Positions 1-11,523 of a stretch of DNA of 64,000 bases are shown piece after piece. The number at the start of each line of letters is the position of its first letter. Positions within the stretch are counted from its first letter, which is position 1. The notes under the pieces were generated by a model that did not search any database, was not told the DNA's origin, and saw nothing but the letters and a program-made list of their open reading frames with translations. Position numbers and translations under genes: made by a program. Origin of the DNA: Hippophae tibetana (Eukaryota; Streptophyta; Magnoliopsida; Rosales; Elaeagnaceae); the NCBI GenBank assembly GCA_037013495.1, contig CM072803.1:53457627-53521626 (forward strand), read 5' to 3'.

Positions 1-53
1 AAAGAGTTAAAAATGAGAAATATTGTTCTCTTATACGAAATAATGAAAAAAAT

Positions 54-76
54 TTCAAACGTTTCATAGTTTTGAA
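54..76. repeat. Inverted repeat TTCAAA/TTTGAA with AAACGTTT palindrome
   Basis: TTCAAA at 54-59 and TTTGAA at 71-76 are reverse complements separated by 11 bases. The 8-bp perfect palindrome AAACGTTT overlaps at 57-64 and has a CpG at its centre. The element recurs at the same place in nearly every unit. In E-type units the palindrome is AAACATCT, and in two units near 3,900 and 4,440 it is AAATGTTT. Both changes destroy the CpG and the symmetry. A protein-binding role is possible but not shown. Confidence 0.6.
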
Positions 77-106
77 TTTCAAGTCGTAATAAATTCCATT
101 TAAATA

Positions 107-125
107 TATCATAATTATAATGATA
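107..125. repeat. AT-rich dyad TATCAT-n7-ATGATA
   Basis: TATCAT at 107-112 and ATGATA at 120-125 are reverse complements around a 7-base AT spacer. The 8-bp palindrome ATAATTAT overlaps the spacer. The dyad recurs in most units. Many units carry TGTCAT in the left arm and K-type units carry AAATCAT, each weakening one pair. Short AT dyads are common in satellites. No function can be assigned from sequence alone. Confidence 0.6.
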
Positions 126-150
126 AAACATTTGGAGTATTTATTCAGCA

Positions 151-163
151 ACAAATTATTTGT
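151..163. repeat. 13-bp dyad ACAAAT-T-ATTTGT
   Basis: This is a perfect inverted repeat with a single central T, present in almost every unit. K-type units change it to ACAAATTAATTGT, and M13 carries a 2-bp deletion at this spot that gives the only 547-bp unit. It could form a small cruciform or bind a dimeric protein, but neither is demonstrated. Confidence 0.55.
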
Positions 164-285
164 AAAATAGAAATGAGAAAATGTTTAAGTTTTCTTTTCC
201 ACTTATTTATTTTTCCCAATATTCTATCATTATGTTGTTTCATTCGTAAGTCTTAATTCCCACCAAAATCAAATTAATTCAAATA

Positions 286-302
286 TTTCTCCCTCTTTTC
301 CC
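286..302. repeat. 17-base pyrimidine tract, recurring in each unit
   Basis: An uninterrupted run of C and T occurs in both A units (TTTCTCCCTCTTTTCCC) and B units (TTTCTCCCTCTTCTCCC). About 155 bases downstream each unit has a purine run on the same strand at the equivalent of 458-470 (AGGAGGAGAGAGA). These are the most G+C-rich parts of an otherwise very AT-rich unit. Confidence 0.6.
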
Positions 303-312
303 AATGGAAAAG
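295..312. repeat. Type-A-specific hairpin CTTTTCC-CAAT-GGAAAAG
   Basis: A 7-bp perfect stem encloses a 4-base loop. It is present in type A units and lost in type B units, where the right arm is replaced by AAGATAAAAAGG and the left arm by TCTTCTCCC. It lies inside the main block that separates A from B. The M2 copy has one changed base in the left arm, CCTTATTTCCC. Confidence 0.6.
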
Positions 313-457
313 GGCGATGGCTAGAGGTGGTTTTAGACATTATTTGGTAACTTCTTGGTACGTAGCATGAACCATATCCATAGGAGATAAGCATAATATT
401 TCCAATCTTATTTATTTGCTTCTTACTCATAAAATGGGTTTTGTAAACTAGATTCTT

Positions 458-470
458 AGGAGGAGAGAGA
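458..470. repeat. 13-base purine tract AGGAGGAGAGAGA
   Basis: This purine run appears unchanged in essentially every unit I checked, next to the well-conserved GATAACCAAATTTAATTTC. It resembles a Shine-Dalgarno sequence, but the long satellite array argues for a eukaryotic genome and no frame starts just after it, so that reading is not supported. Confidence 0.55.
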
Positions 471-3400
471 TAACCAAATTTAATTTCAATACAGTGCATT
501 CCAACACAACAAGAATAACATATAATAAATTGAGAATATTGATGTCATGAAAGAGTTAAAAATGAGAAATATTGTTCTCTTATACGAAATAATGAACAAA
601 ATTTCAAACGTTTCATAGTTTTGAATTTCAAGTCGTAATAAATTCCATTTAAATATATCATAATTATAATGATAAAATATTTGGAGTATTTATTCAGCAA
701 CAAATTATTTGTAAAATAGAAATGAGAAAATGTTTAAGTTTTCTTTTCCACTTATTTATTTTTCCCAATATTCTATCATTATGTTGTTTCATTCGTAAGT
801 CTTAATTCCCACCAAAATCAAATTAATTCAAATATTTCTCCCTTATTTCCCAATGGAAAAGGGCGATGGCTAGAGGTGGTTTTAGACATTATTTGGTAAC
901 TTCTTGGTACGTAGCATGAACCATATCCATAGGAGATAAGCATAATATTTATAATCTTATTTATTTGCTTCTAACTCATAAAATCGGTTTTGTAAACTAG
1001 ATTCTTAGGAGGAGAGAGATAACCAAATTTAATTTCAATACAGTGCATTCCAACACAACAAGAATAACTTATAATAAATTGAGAATATTGATGTCATGAA
1101 AGAGTTAAAAATGAGAAATATTGTTCTCTTATACGAAATAATGAAAAAAATTTCAAACGTTTCATAGTTTTGAATTTCAAGTCGTAATAAATTCCATTTA
1201 AATATATCATAATTATAATGATAAAACATTTGGAGTATTTATTCAGCAACAAATTATTTGTAAAATAGAAATGAGAAAATGTTTAAGTTTTCTTTTCCAC
1301 TTATTTCTTTTTCCCAATATTCTATCATTATGTTGTTTCATTCGTAAGTCTTAATTCCCACCAAAATCAAATTAATTCAAATATTTCTCCCTCTTTTCCC
1401 AATGGAAAAGGGTGATCGCTAGAGGTGGTTTTAGACATTATTTGGTAACTTCTTGGTACGTAGCATGAACCATATCCATAGGAGATAAGCATAATATTTC
1501 CAATCTTATTTATTTGCTTCTTACTAATAAAATGGGTTTTGTAAACTAGATTCTTAGGAGGAGAGAGATAACCAAATTTAATTTCAATACAGTGCATTAC
1601 AACACAAAAGAATAACTTATAATAAATTGAGAATATTGATGTCATGAAAGAGTTAAAAATGAGAAATATTGTTCTCTTATACGAAATAATGAACAAAATT
1701 TCAAACGTTTCATAGTTTTGAATTTCAAGTCGTAATAAATTCCATTTAAATATATCATAATTATAATGATAAAACATTTGGAGTATTTATTCAGCAACAA
1801 ATTATTTGTAAAATAGAAATGAGAAAATGTTTAAGTTTTCTTTTCCACTTATTTCTTTTTCCCAATATTCTATCATTATTTTGTTTCCTTCATAAGTCTT
1901 AAGTCCCACCAAAATGAAATTAATTCAAATATTTCTCCCTCTTCTCCCAAGATAAAAAGGTGATGGCTAGAGTTGGTTTTAGACATTATTTGGTAACTTC
2001 TTGGTATGTAGCATGAACCATATCCATAGGAGATAAGCATAATATTTCCAATCTTATTTATTTGCTTCTTAATCATAAAATGGGTTTTGTAAACTAGATT
2101 CTTAGGAGGAGAGAGATAACCAAATTTAATTTCAATACAGTACATTCCAACACAACAAGAATAACTTATAATAAATTGAGAATATTGATGTCATGAAAGA
2201 GTTAAAAATGAGAAATATTGTTCTCTTATACGAAATAATGAACAAAATTTCAAACGTTTCATAGTTTTGATTTTCAAGTCGTAATAAATTCCATTTAAAT
2301 ATGTCATAATTATAATGATAAAACATTTGGAGTATTTATTCAGCAACAAATTATTTGTAAAATAGAAATGAGAAAATGTTTAAGTTTTCTTTTCCACTTA
2401 TTTCTTTTTCCCAATATTCTATCATTATTTTGTTTCCTTCTTAAGTCTTAATTCCCACCAAAATGAAATTAATTCAAATATTTCTCCCTCTTCTCCCAAG
2501 ATAAAAAGGTGATGGCTATAGGTGGTTTTAGACATTATTTGGTAACTTCTTGGTATGTAGCATGAACCATATCCATAGGAGATAAGCATAATATTTCCAA
2601 TCTTATTTATTTGCTTCTTACTCATAAAATGGGTTTTGTAAACTAGATTCTTAGGAGGAGAGAGATAACCAAATTTAATTTCAATACAGTGCATTCCAAC
2701 ACAACAAGAATAAATTATAATAAATTGAGAATATTGATGTCATGAAAGAGTTAAAAATGAGAAATATTGTTCTCTTATACGAAATAATGAAAAAAATTTC
2801 AAACGTTTCATAGTTTTGAATTTCAAGTCGTAATAAATTCCATTTAAATATATCATAATTATAATGATAAAACATTTGGAGTATTTATTCAGCAACAAAT
2901 TATTTGTAAAATAGAAATGAGAAAATGTTTAAGTTTTCTTTTCCACTTATTTATTTTTCCCAATATTCTATCATTATGTTGTTTCATTCGTAAGTCTTAA
3001 TTCCCACCAAAATCAAATTAATTCAAATATTTCTCCCTCTTTTCCCAATGGAAAAGGGCGATGGCTAGAGGTGGTTTTAGACATTATTTGGTAACTTCTT
3101 GGTACGTAGCATGAACCATATCCATAGGAGATAAGCATAATATTTCCAATCTTATTTATTTGCTTCTTACTCATAAAATGGGTTTTGTAAACTAGATTCT
3201 TAGGAGGAGAGAGATAACCAAATTTAATTTCAATACAGTGCATTACAACACAAAAGAATAACTTATAATAAATTGAGAATATTGATGTCATGAAAGAGTT
3301 AAAAATGAGAAATATTGTTCTCTTATACGAAATAATGAACAAAATTTCAAACGTTTCATAGTTTTGAATTTCAAGTCGTAATAAATTCCATTTAAATATA

Positions 3401-4390
3401 TCATAATTATAATGATAAAACATTTGGAGTATTTATTCAGCAACAAATTATTTGTAAAATAGAAATGAGAAAATGTTTAAGTTTTCTTTTCCACTTATTT
3501 AATTTTCCCAATATTCTATCATTATGTTGTTTCATTCGTAAGTCTTAATTCCCACCAAAATCAAATTAATTCAAATATTTCTCCCTCTTTTCCCAATGGA
3601 AAAGGGCGATGGCTAGAGGTGGTTTTAGACATTATTTGGTAACTTCTTGGTACGTAGTATGAACCATATCCATAGGAGATAAGCATAATATTTATAATCT
3701 TATTTATTTGCTTCTTACTCATAAAATGGGTTTTGTAAACTAGATTCTTAGGAGGAGAGAGATAACCAAATTTAATTTCAATACAGTGTATTCCAACACA
3801 ACAAGAATAACTTATAATAAATTGAGAATATTGATGTCATGAAAGAGTTAAAAATGAGAAATATTTTTCTCTTATACGAAATAATGAACAAAATTTCAAA
3901 TGTTTCATAGTTTTGAATTTCAAGTCGTAATAAATTCCATTTAAATATGTCATAATTATAATGATAAAACATTTGGAGTATTTATTCAGCAACAAATTAT
4001 TTGTAAAATAGAAATGAGAAAATGTTTAAGTTTTCTTTTCCACTTATTTCTTTTTCCCAATATTCTATCATTATTTTGTTTCCTTCTTAAGTCTTAATTC
4101 CCACCAAAATGAAATTAATTCAAATATTTCTCCCTCTTCTCCCAAGATAAAAAGGTGATGGCTAGAGGTGGTGTTAGACATTATTTGGTAACTTCTTGGT
4201 ATGTAGCATGAACCATATCCATAGGAGATAAGCATAATATTTCCAATCTTATTTATTTGCTTCTTACTCATAAAATGGGTTTTGTAAACTAGATTCTTAG
4301 GAGGAGAGAGATAACCAAATTTAATTTCAATAGAGTGCATTCCAACACAACAAGAATAACTTATAATAAATTGAGAATATTGATGTCATG

Positions 4391-4939
4391 AAAGAGTTAA
4401 AAATGAGAAATATTGTTCTCTTATACGAAATAATGAACAAAATTTCAAATGTTTCATAGTTTTGAATTTCAAGTCGTAATAAATTCCATTTAAATATGTC
4501 ATAATTATAATGATAAAACATTTGGAGTATTTATTCAGCAACAAATTATTTGTAAAATAGAAATGAGAAAATGTTTAAGTTTTCTTTTCCACTTATTTCT
4601 TTTTCCCAATATTCTATCATTATTTTGTTTCCTTCTTAAGTCTTAATTCCCACCAAAATGAAATTAATTCAAATATTTCTCCCTCTTCTCCCAAGATAAA
4701 AAGGTGATGGCTAGAGGTGGTTTTAGACATTATTTGGTAACTTCTTGGTATGTAGCATGAACCATATCCATAGGAGATAAGCATAATATTTCCAATCTTA
4801 TTTATTTGCTTCTTACTCATAAAATGGGTTTTGTAAACTAGATTCTTAGGAGGAGAGAGATAACCAAATTTAATTTCAATAGAGTGCATTCCAACACAAC
4901 AAGAATAACTTATAATAAATTGAGAATATTGATGTCATG
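4391..4939. repeat. Representative type B satellite unit (M9)
   Basis: Type B differs from type A mainly in one block of roughly 100 bp in the middle of the unit. It reads TTTGTTTCCTTCTTAAG where A reads GTTGTTTCATTCGTAAG. It has CAAGATAAAAAGGTGATGG in place of A's CAATGGAAAAGGGCGATGG, and GGTATGTAG in place of GGTACGTAG. The flanking parts of A and B are nearly the same, so the two types have exchanged sequence or been homogenised together outside this block. B and its subtypes make up about three quarters of all units. Confidence 0.9.
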
Positions 4940-6586
4940 AAAGAGTTAAAAATGAGAAATATTGTTCTCTTATACGAAATAATGAACAAAATTTCAAACG
5001 TTTCATAGTTTTGAATTTCAAGTCGTAATAAATTCCATTTAAATATATCATAATTATAATGATAAAACATTTGGAGTATTTATTCAGCAACAAATTATTT
5101 GTAAAATAGAAATGAGAAAATGTTTAAGTTTTCTTTTCCACTTATTTCTTTTTCCCAATATTCTATCATTATTTTGTTTCCTTCTTAAGTCTTAAGTCCC
5201 ACCAAAATGAAATTAATTCAAATATTTCTCCCTCTTCTCCCAAGATAAAAAGGTGATGGCTAGAGTTGGTTTTAGACATTATTTGGTAACTTCTTGGTAT
5301 GTAGCATGAACCATATCCATAGGAGATAAGCATAATATTTCCAATCTTATTTATTTGCTTCTTAATCATAAAATGGGTTTTGTAAACTAGATTCTTAGGA
5401 GGAGAGAGATAACCAAATTTAATTTCAATAGAGTGCATTCCAACACAACAAGAATAACTTATAATAAATTGAGAATATTGATGTCATGAAAGAGTTAAAA
5501 ATGAGAAATATTGTTCTCTTATACGAAATAATGAACAAAATTTCAAACGTTTCATAGTTTTGAATTTCAAGTCGTAATAAATTCCATTTAAATATATCAT
5601 AATTATAATGATAAAACATTTGGAGTATTTATTCAGCAACAAATTATTTGTAAAATAGAAATAAGAAAATGTTTAAGTTTTCTTTTCCACTTATTTCTTT
5701 TTCCCAATATTCTATCATTATTTTGTTTCCTTCTTAAGTCTTAATTCCGACCAAAATGAAATTAATTCAAATATTTCTCCCTCTTCTCCCAAGATAAAAA
5801 GGTGATGGCTAGAGTTGGTTTTAGACATTATTTGGTAACTTCTTGGTATGTAGCATGAACCATATCCATAGGAGATAAGCATAATATTTCCAATCTTATT
5901 TATTTGCTTCTTACTCATAAAATGGGTTTTGTAAACTAGATTCTTAGGAGGAGAGAGATAACCAAATTTAATTTCAATACAGTGCATTCCAACACAACAA
6001 GAATAACTTATAATAAATTGAGAATATTGATGTCATGAAAGAGTTAAAAATGAGAAATATTGTTCTCTTATACGAAATAATGAACAAAATTTCAAACGTT
6101 TCATAGTTTTGATTTTCAAGTCGTAATAAATTCCATTTAAATATGTCATAATTATAATGATAAAACATTTGGAGTATTTATTCAGCAACAAATTATTTGT
6201 AAAATAGAAATGAGAAAATGTTTAAGTTTTCTTTTCCACTTATTTCTTTTTCCCAATATTCTATCATTATTTTGTTTCCTTCTTAAGTCTTAATTCCCAC
6301 CAAAATGAAATTAATTCAAATATTTCTCCCTCTTCTCCCAAGATAAAAAGGTGATGGCTATAGGTGGTTTTAGATATTATTTGGTAACTTCTTGGTATGT
6401 AGCATGAACCATATCCATAGGAGATAAGCATAATATTTCCAATCTTATTTATTTGCTTCTTACTCATAAAATGGGTTTTGTAAACTAGATTCTTAGGAGG
6501 AGAGAGATAACCAAATTTAATTTCAATACAGTGCATTCCAACACAACAAGAATAACTTATAATAAATTGAGAATATTGATGTCATG

Positions 6587-7133
6587 AAAGAGTTAAAAAT
6601 GAGAAATATTGTTCTCTTATACGAAATAATGAACAAAATTTCAAACGTTTCATAGTTTTGAATTTCAAGTCGTAATAAATTCCATTTAAATATATCATAA
6701 TTATAATGATAAAACATTTGGAGTATTTATTCAGCAACAAATTTTGTAAAATAGAAATGAGAAAATGTTTAAGTTTTCTTTTCCACTTATTTATTTTTCC
6801 CAATATTCTATCATTATGTTGTTTCATTCGTAAGTCTTAATTCCCACCAAAATCAAATTAATTCAAATATTTCTCCCTCTTTTCCTAATGGAAAAGGGCG
6901 ATGGCTAGAGGTGGTTTTAGACATTATTTGGTAACTTCTTGGTACGTAGCATGAACCATATCCATAGGAGATAAGCATAATATTTCCAATCTTATTTATT
7001 TGCTTCTTACTCATAAAATGGGTTTTGTAAACTAGATTCTTAGGAGGAGAGAGATAACCAAATTTAATTTCAATACAGTGCATTCCAACACAACAAGAAT
7101 AACTTATAATAAATTGAGAATATTGATATCATG
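6587..7133. repeat. Short unit M13 (547 bp)
   Basis: Two bases are missing where other units read AAATTATTTGTA and this one reads AAATTTTGTA, near 6,743. This is the only 2-bp length change in the window and it alters the 13-bp dyad. The unit is otherwise an ordinary type A unit, with TTTTCCTAATGG at its hairpin loop. Confidence 0.7.
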
Positions 7134-8779
7134 AAAGAGTTAAAAATGAGAAATATTGTTCTCTTATACGAAATAATGAACAAAATTTCAAACGTTTCAT
7201 AGTTTTGAATTTCAAGTCGTAATAAATTCCATTTAAATATATCATAATTATAATGATAAAATATTTGGAGTATTTATTCAGCAACAAATTATTTGTAAAA
7301 TAGAAATGAGAAAATGTTTAAGTTTTCTTTTCCACTTATTTATTTTTCCCAATATTCTATCATTATGTTGTTTCATTCGTAAGTCTTAATTCCCACCAAA
7401 ATCAAATTAATTCAAATATTTCTCCCTCTTTTCCCAATGGAAAAGGGCGATGGCTAGAGGTGGTTTTAGACATTATTTGGTAACTTCTTGGTACGTAGCA
7501 TGAACCATATCCATAGGAGATAAGCATAATATTTATAATCTTATTTATTTGCTTCTAACTCATAAAATCGGTTTTGTAAACTAGATTCTTAGGAGGAGAG
7601 AGATAACCAAATTTAATTTCAATACAGTGCATTCCAACACAAAAGAATAACTTATAATAAATTGAGAATATTGATGTCATGAAAGAGTTAAAAATGAGAA
7701 ATATTGTTCTCTTATACGAAATAATGAACAAAATTTCAAACGTTTCATAGTTTTGAATTTCAAGTCGTAATAAATTCCATTTAAATATATCATAATTATA
7801 ATGATAAAACATTTGGAGTATTTATTCAGCAACAAATTATTTGTAAAATAGAAATGAGAAAATGTTTAAGTTTTCTTTTCCACTTATTTAATTTTCCCAA
7901 TATTCTATCATTATGTTGTTTCATTCGTAAGTCTTAATTCCCACCAAAATCAAATTAATTCAAATATATCTCCCTCTTTTCCCAATGGAAAAGAGCGATG
8001 GCTAGAGGTGGTTTTAGACATTATTTGGTAACTTCTTGGTACGTAGTATGAACCATATCCATAGGAGATAAGCATAATATTTATAATCTTATTTATTTGC
8101 TTCTTACTCATAAAATGGGTTTTGTAAACTAGATTCTTAGGAGGAGAGAGATAACCAAATTTAATTTCAATACAGTGCATTCCAACACAACAAGAATAAC
8201 TTATAATAAATTGAGAATATTGATGTCATGAAAGAGTTAAAAATGAGAAATATTGTTCTCTTATACGAAATAATGAACAAAATTTCAAACGTTTCATAGT
8301 TTTGAATTTCAAGTCGTAATAAATTCCATTTAAATATGTCATAATTATAATGATAAAACATTTGGAGTATTTATTCAGCAACAAATTATTTGTAAAATAG
8401 AAATGAGAAAATGTTTAAGTTTTCTTTTCCACTTATTTCTTTTTCCCAATATTCTATCATTATTTTGTTTCCTTCTTAAGTCTTAATTCCCACCAAAATG
8501 AAATTAATTCAAATATTTCTCCCTCTTCTCCCAAGATAAAAAGGTGATGGCTAGAGGTGGTTTTAGACATTATTTGGTAACTTCTTGGTATGTAGCATGA
8601 ACCATATCCATAGGAGATAAGCATAATATTTCCAATCTTATTTATTTGCTTCCTACTCATAAAATGGGTTTTGTAAACTAGATTCTTAGGAGGAGAGAGA
8701 TAACCAAATTTAATTTCAATAGAGTGCATTCCAACACAAGAAGAATAACTTATAATAAATTGAGAATATTGATGTCATG

Positions 8780-11523
8780 AAAGAGTTAAAAATGAGAAAT
8801 ATTGTTCTCTTATACGAAATAATGAACAAAATTTCAAACGTTTCATAGTTTTGAATTTCAAGTCATAATAAATTCCATTTATATATATCATAATTATAAT
8901 GATAAAACATTTGGAGTATTTATTCAGCAACAAATTATTTGTAAAATAGAAATGAGAAAATGTTTAAGTTTTCTTTTCCACTTATTTCTTTTTCCCAATA
9001 TTCTATCATTATTTTGTTTCCTTCTTAAGTCTTAATTCCGACCAAAATGAAATTAATTCAAATATTTCTCCCTCTTCTCCCAAGATAAAAAGGTGATGGC
9101 TAGAGTTGGTTTTAGACATTATTTGGTAACTTCTTGGTATGTAGCATGAACCATATCCATAGGAGATAAGCATAATATTTCCAATCTTATTTATTTGCTT
9201 CTTACTCATAAAATGGGTTTTGTAAACTAGATTCTTAGGAGGAGAGAGATAACCAAATTTAATTTCAATACAGTGCATTCCAACACAACAAGAATAACTT
9301 ATAATAAATTGAGAATATTGATGTCATGAAAGAGTTAAAAATGAGAAATATTGTTCTCTTATACGAAATAATGAACAAAATTTCAAACGTTTCATAGTTT
9401 TGAATTTCAAGTCGTAATAAATTCCATTTAAATATATCATAATTATAATGATAAAACATTTGGAGTATTTATTCAGCAACAAATTATTTGTAAAATAGAA
9501 ATGAGAAAATGTTTAAGTTTTCTTTTCCACTTATTTCTTTTTCCCAATATTCTATCATTATGTTGTTTCATTCGTAAGTCTTAATTCCCACCAAAATCAA
9601 ATTAATTCAAATATTTCTCCCTCTTTTCCCAATGGAAAAGGGCGATGGCTAGAGGTGGTTTTAGACATTATTTGGTAACTTCTTGGTACGTAGCATGAAC
9701 CATATCCATAGGAGATAAGCATAATATTTCCAATCTTATTTATTTGCTTCTTACTCATAAAATGGGTTTTGTAAACTAGATTCTTAGGAGGAGAGAGATA
9801 ACCAAATTTAATTTCAATAGAGTGCATTCCAACACAACAAGAATAACTTATAATAAATTGAGAATATTGATGTCATGAAAGAGTTAAAAATGAGAAATAT
9901 TGTTCTCTTATACGAAATAATGAACAAAATTTCAAACGTTTCATAGTTTTGAATTTCAAGTCGTAATAAATTCCATTTAAATATATCATAATTATAATGA
10001 TAAAACATTTGGAGTATTTATTCAGCAACAAATTATTTGTAAAATAGAAATGAGAAAATGTTTAAGTTTTCTTTTCCACTTATTTCTTTTTCCCAATATT
10101 CTATCATTATGTTGTTTCATTCGTAAGTCTTAATTCCCACCAAAATCAAATTAATTCAAATATTTCTCCCTCTTTTCCCAATGGAAAAGGGCGATGGCTA
10201 GAGGTGGTTTTAGACATTATTTGGTAACTTCTTGGTACGTAGCATGAACCATATCCATAGGAGATAAGCATAATATTTCCAATCTTATTTATTTGCTTCT
10301 TACTCATAAAATGGGTTTTGTAAACTAGATTCTTAGGAGGAGAGAGATAACCAAATTTAATTTCAATACAGTGCATTCCAACACAACAAGAATAACTTAT
10401 AATAAATTGAGAATATTGATGTCATGAAAGAGTTAAAAATGAGAAATATTGTTCTCTTATACGAAATAATGAACAAAATTTCAAACATCTCATAGTTTTG
10501 AATTTCAAGTCGTAATAAATTCCATTTAAATATGTCATAATTATAATGATAAAACATTTGGAGTATTTATTCAGCAACAAATTATTTGTAAAATAGAAAT
10601 GAGAAAATGTTTAAGTTTTCTTTTCCACTTATTTCTTTTTCCCAATATTCTATCATTATTTTGTTTCCTTCTTAAGTCTTAATTCCCACCAAAATGAAAT
10701 TAATTCAAATATTTCTCCCTCTTCTCCCAAGATAAAAAGGTGATGGCTAGAGGTGGTTTTAGACATTATTTGGTAACTTCTTGGTATGTAGCATGAACCA
10801 TATCCATAGGAGCTAAGCATAATATTTCCAATCTTATTTATTTGCTTTTACTCATAAAATGGGTTTTGTAAACTAGATTCTTAGGAGGAGAGAGATAACC
10901 AAATTTAATTTCAATACAGTGCATTCCAACACAACAAGAATAACTTATAATAAATTGAGAATATTGATGTCATGAAAGAGTTAAAAATGAGAAATATTGT
11001 TCTCTTATACGAAATAATGAACAAAATTTCAAACGTTTCATAGTTTTGAATTTCAAGTCGTAATAAATTCCATTTAAATATATCATAATTATAATGATAA
11101 AACATTTGGAGTATTTATTCAGCAACAAATTATTTGTAAAATAGAAATGAGAAAATGTTTAAGTTTTCTTTTCCACTTATTTCTTTTTCCCAATATTCTA
11201 TCATTATTTTGTTTCCTTCTTAAGTCTTAATTCCCACCAAAATGAAATTAATTCAAATATTTCTCCCTCTTCTCCCAAGATAAAAAGGTGATGGCTAGAG
11301 GTGGTTTTAGACATTATTTGGTAACTTCTTGCTATGTAGCATGAACCATATCCATAGGAGATAAGCATAATATTTCCAATCTTATTTATTTGCTTCTTAC
11401 TCATAAAATGGGTTTTGTAAACTAGATTCTTAGGAGGAGAGAGATAACCAAATTTAATTTCAATACAGTGCATTCCAACACAACAAGAATAACTTATAAT
11501 AAATTGAGAATATTGATGTCATG
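8780..11523. repeat. Higher-order repeat, partial copy M17-M21 (N A A E B)
   Basis: M17 is N type, M18 and M19 are A type, M20 is E type with AAACATCTC and GGAGCTAAGC, and M21 is B. M20 also has a 1-bp deletion (TTTGCTTTTACTC) near 10,848. M21 carries the private change TTGCTATG, which is seen again in M25. The run corresponds to the first half of the ten-unit order found later. Confidence 0.75.

Larger units (their letters stand above)
1..549. repeat. Representative type A satellite unit (M1)
   Basis: This is the first complete unit in the chosen phase and serves as the reference for internal positions. It is type A, recognised by GTTGTTTCATTCG near 235-247, GGAAAAGGGCGATGG at 306-320 and GGTACGTAG near 357-365. 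It holds six CpG sites, at 36, 60, 85, 245, 315 and 361. Internal landmarks are an 8-bp palindrome, two AT-rich dyads, a short hairpin, a 17-base pyrimidine tract and a 13-base purine tract. Type A left halves occur in 29 units, three of which are hybrids with another type. None occurs after M100. Confidence 0.9.
1..8779. repeat. Left domain M1-M16, A-rich with its own unit order
   Basis: The order is A A A B B A A B B B N B A A A B. M4 and M10 share TTAAGTCCCACC, AGAGTTGG and CTTAATCATAAAA. M5 and M12 share GGCTATAGGTGG. M2 and M14 share CTAACTCATAAAATCGG with TTTATAATC. M7 and M15 share TTATTTAATTTTCCC and GTAGTATG. These pairs indicate an older multimer of about six to eight units, later scrambled. 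Subtypes E, I, K, F and C of the central domain are absent here. Small deletions are concentrated in this part: M3, M6, M13 and M14 are short. Confidence 0.75.

Noticed and set aside
1..200. Sub-repeats of about 160-183 bp inside the unit
   Set aside because: AATGAGAAA occurs twice (about 12 and 172) followed by loosely similar AT-rich sequence, but the match does not extend, so it may be chance.
240..260. CENP-B box-like motif around TTCGTAAG in type A units
   Set aside because: The mammalian box needs TTCG followed by a spaced A and CGGG. Here TTCG is followed by TAAGTCTTAATTC, which lacks the CGGG core and the required A.
458..470. AGGAGGAGAGAGA as a bacterial ribosome binding site
   Set aside because: No start codon with an open frame follows at a suitable distance on the plus strand, and a 64-kb satellite array is not a bacterial feature.
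4071..4521. Overlapping minus-strand frames of 89 and 64 codons, repeated in most units, as protein-coding genes
   Set aside because: They recur because the 549-bp unit recurs. The frames have no recognisable domain, many isoleucine, phenylalanine and tyrosine codons as expected from AT-rich DNA, and are broken by small deletions in M20, M31, M106 and M110 with no sign of compensation. No signal for expression is visible.
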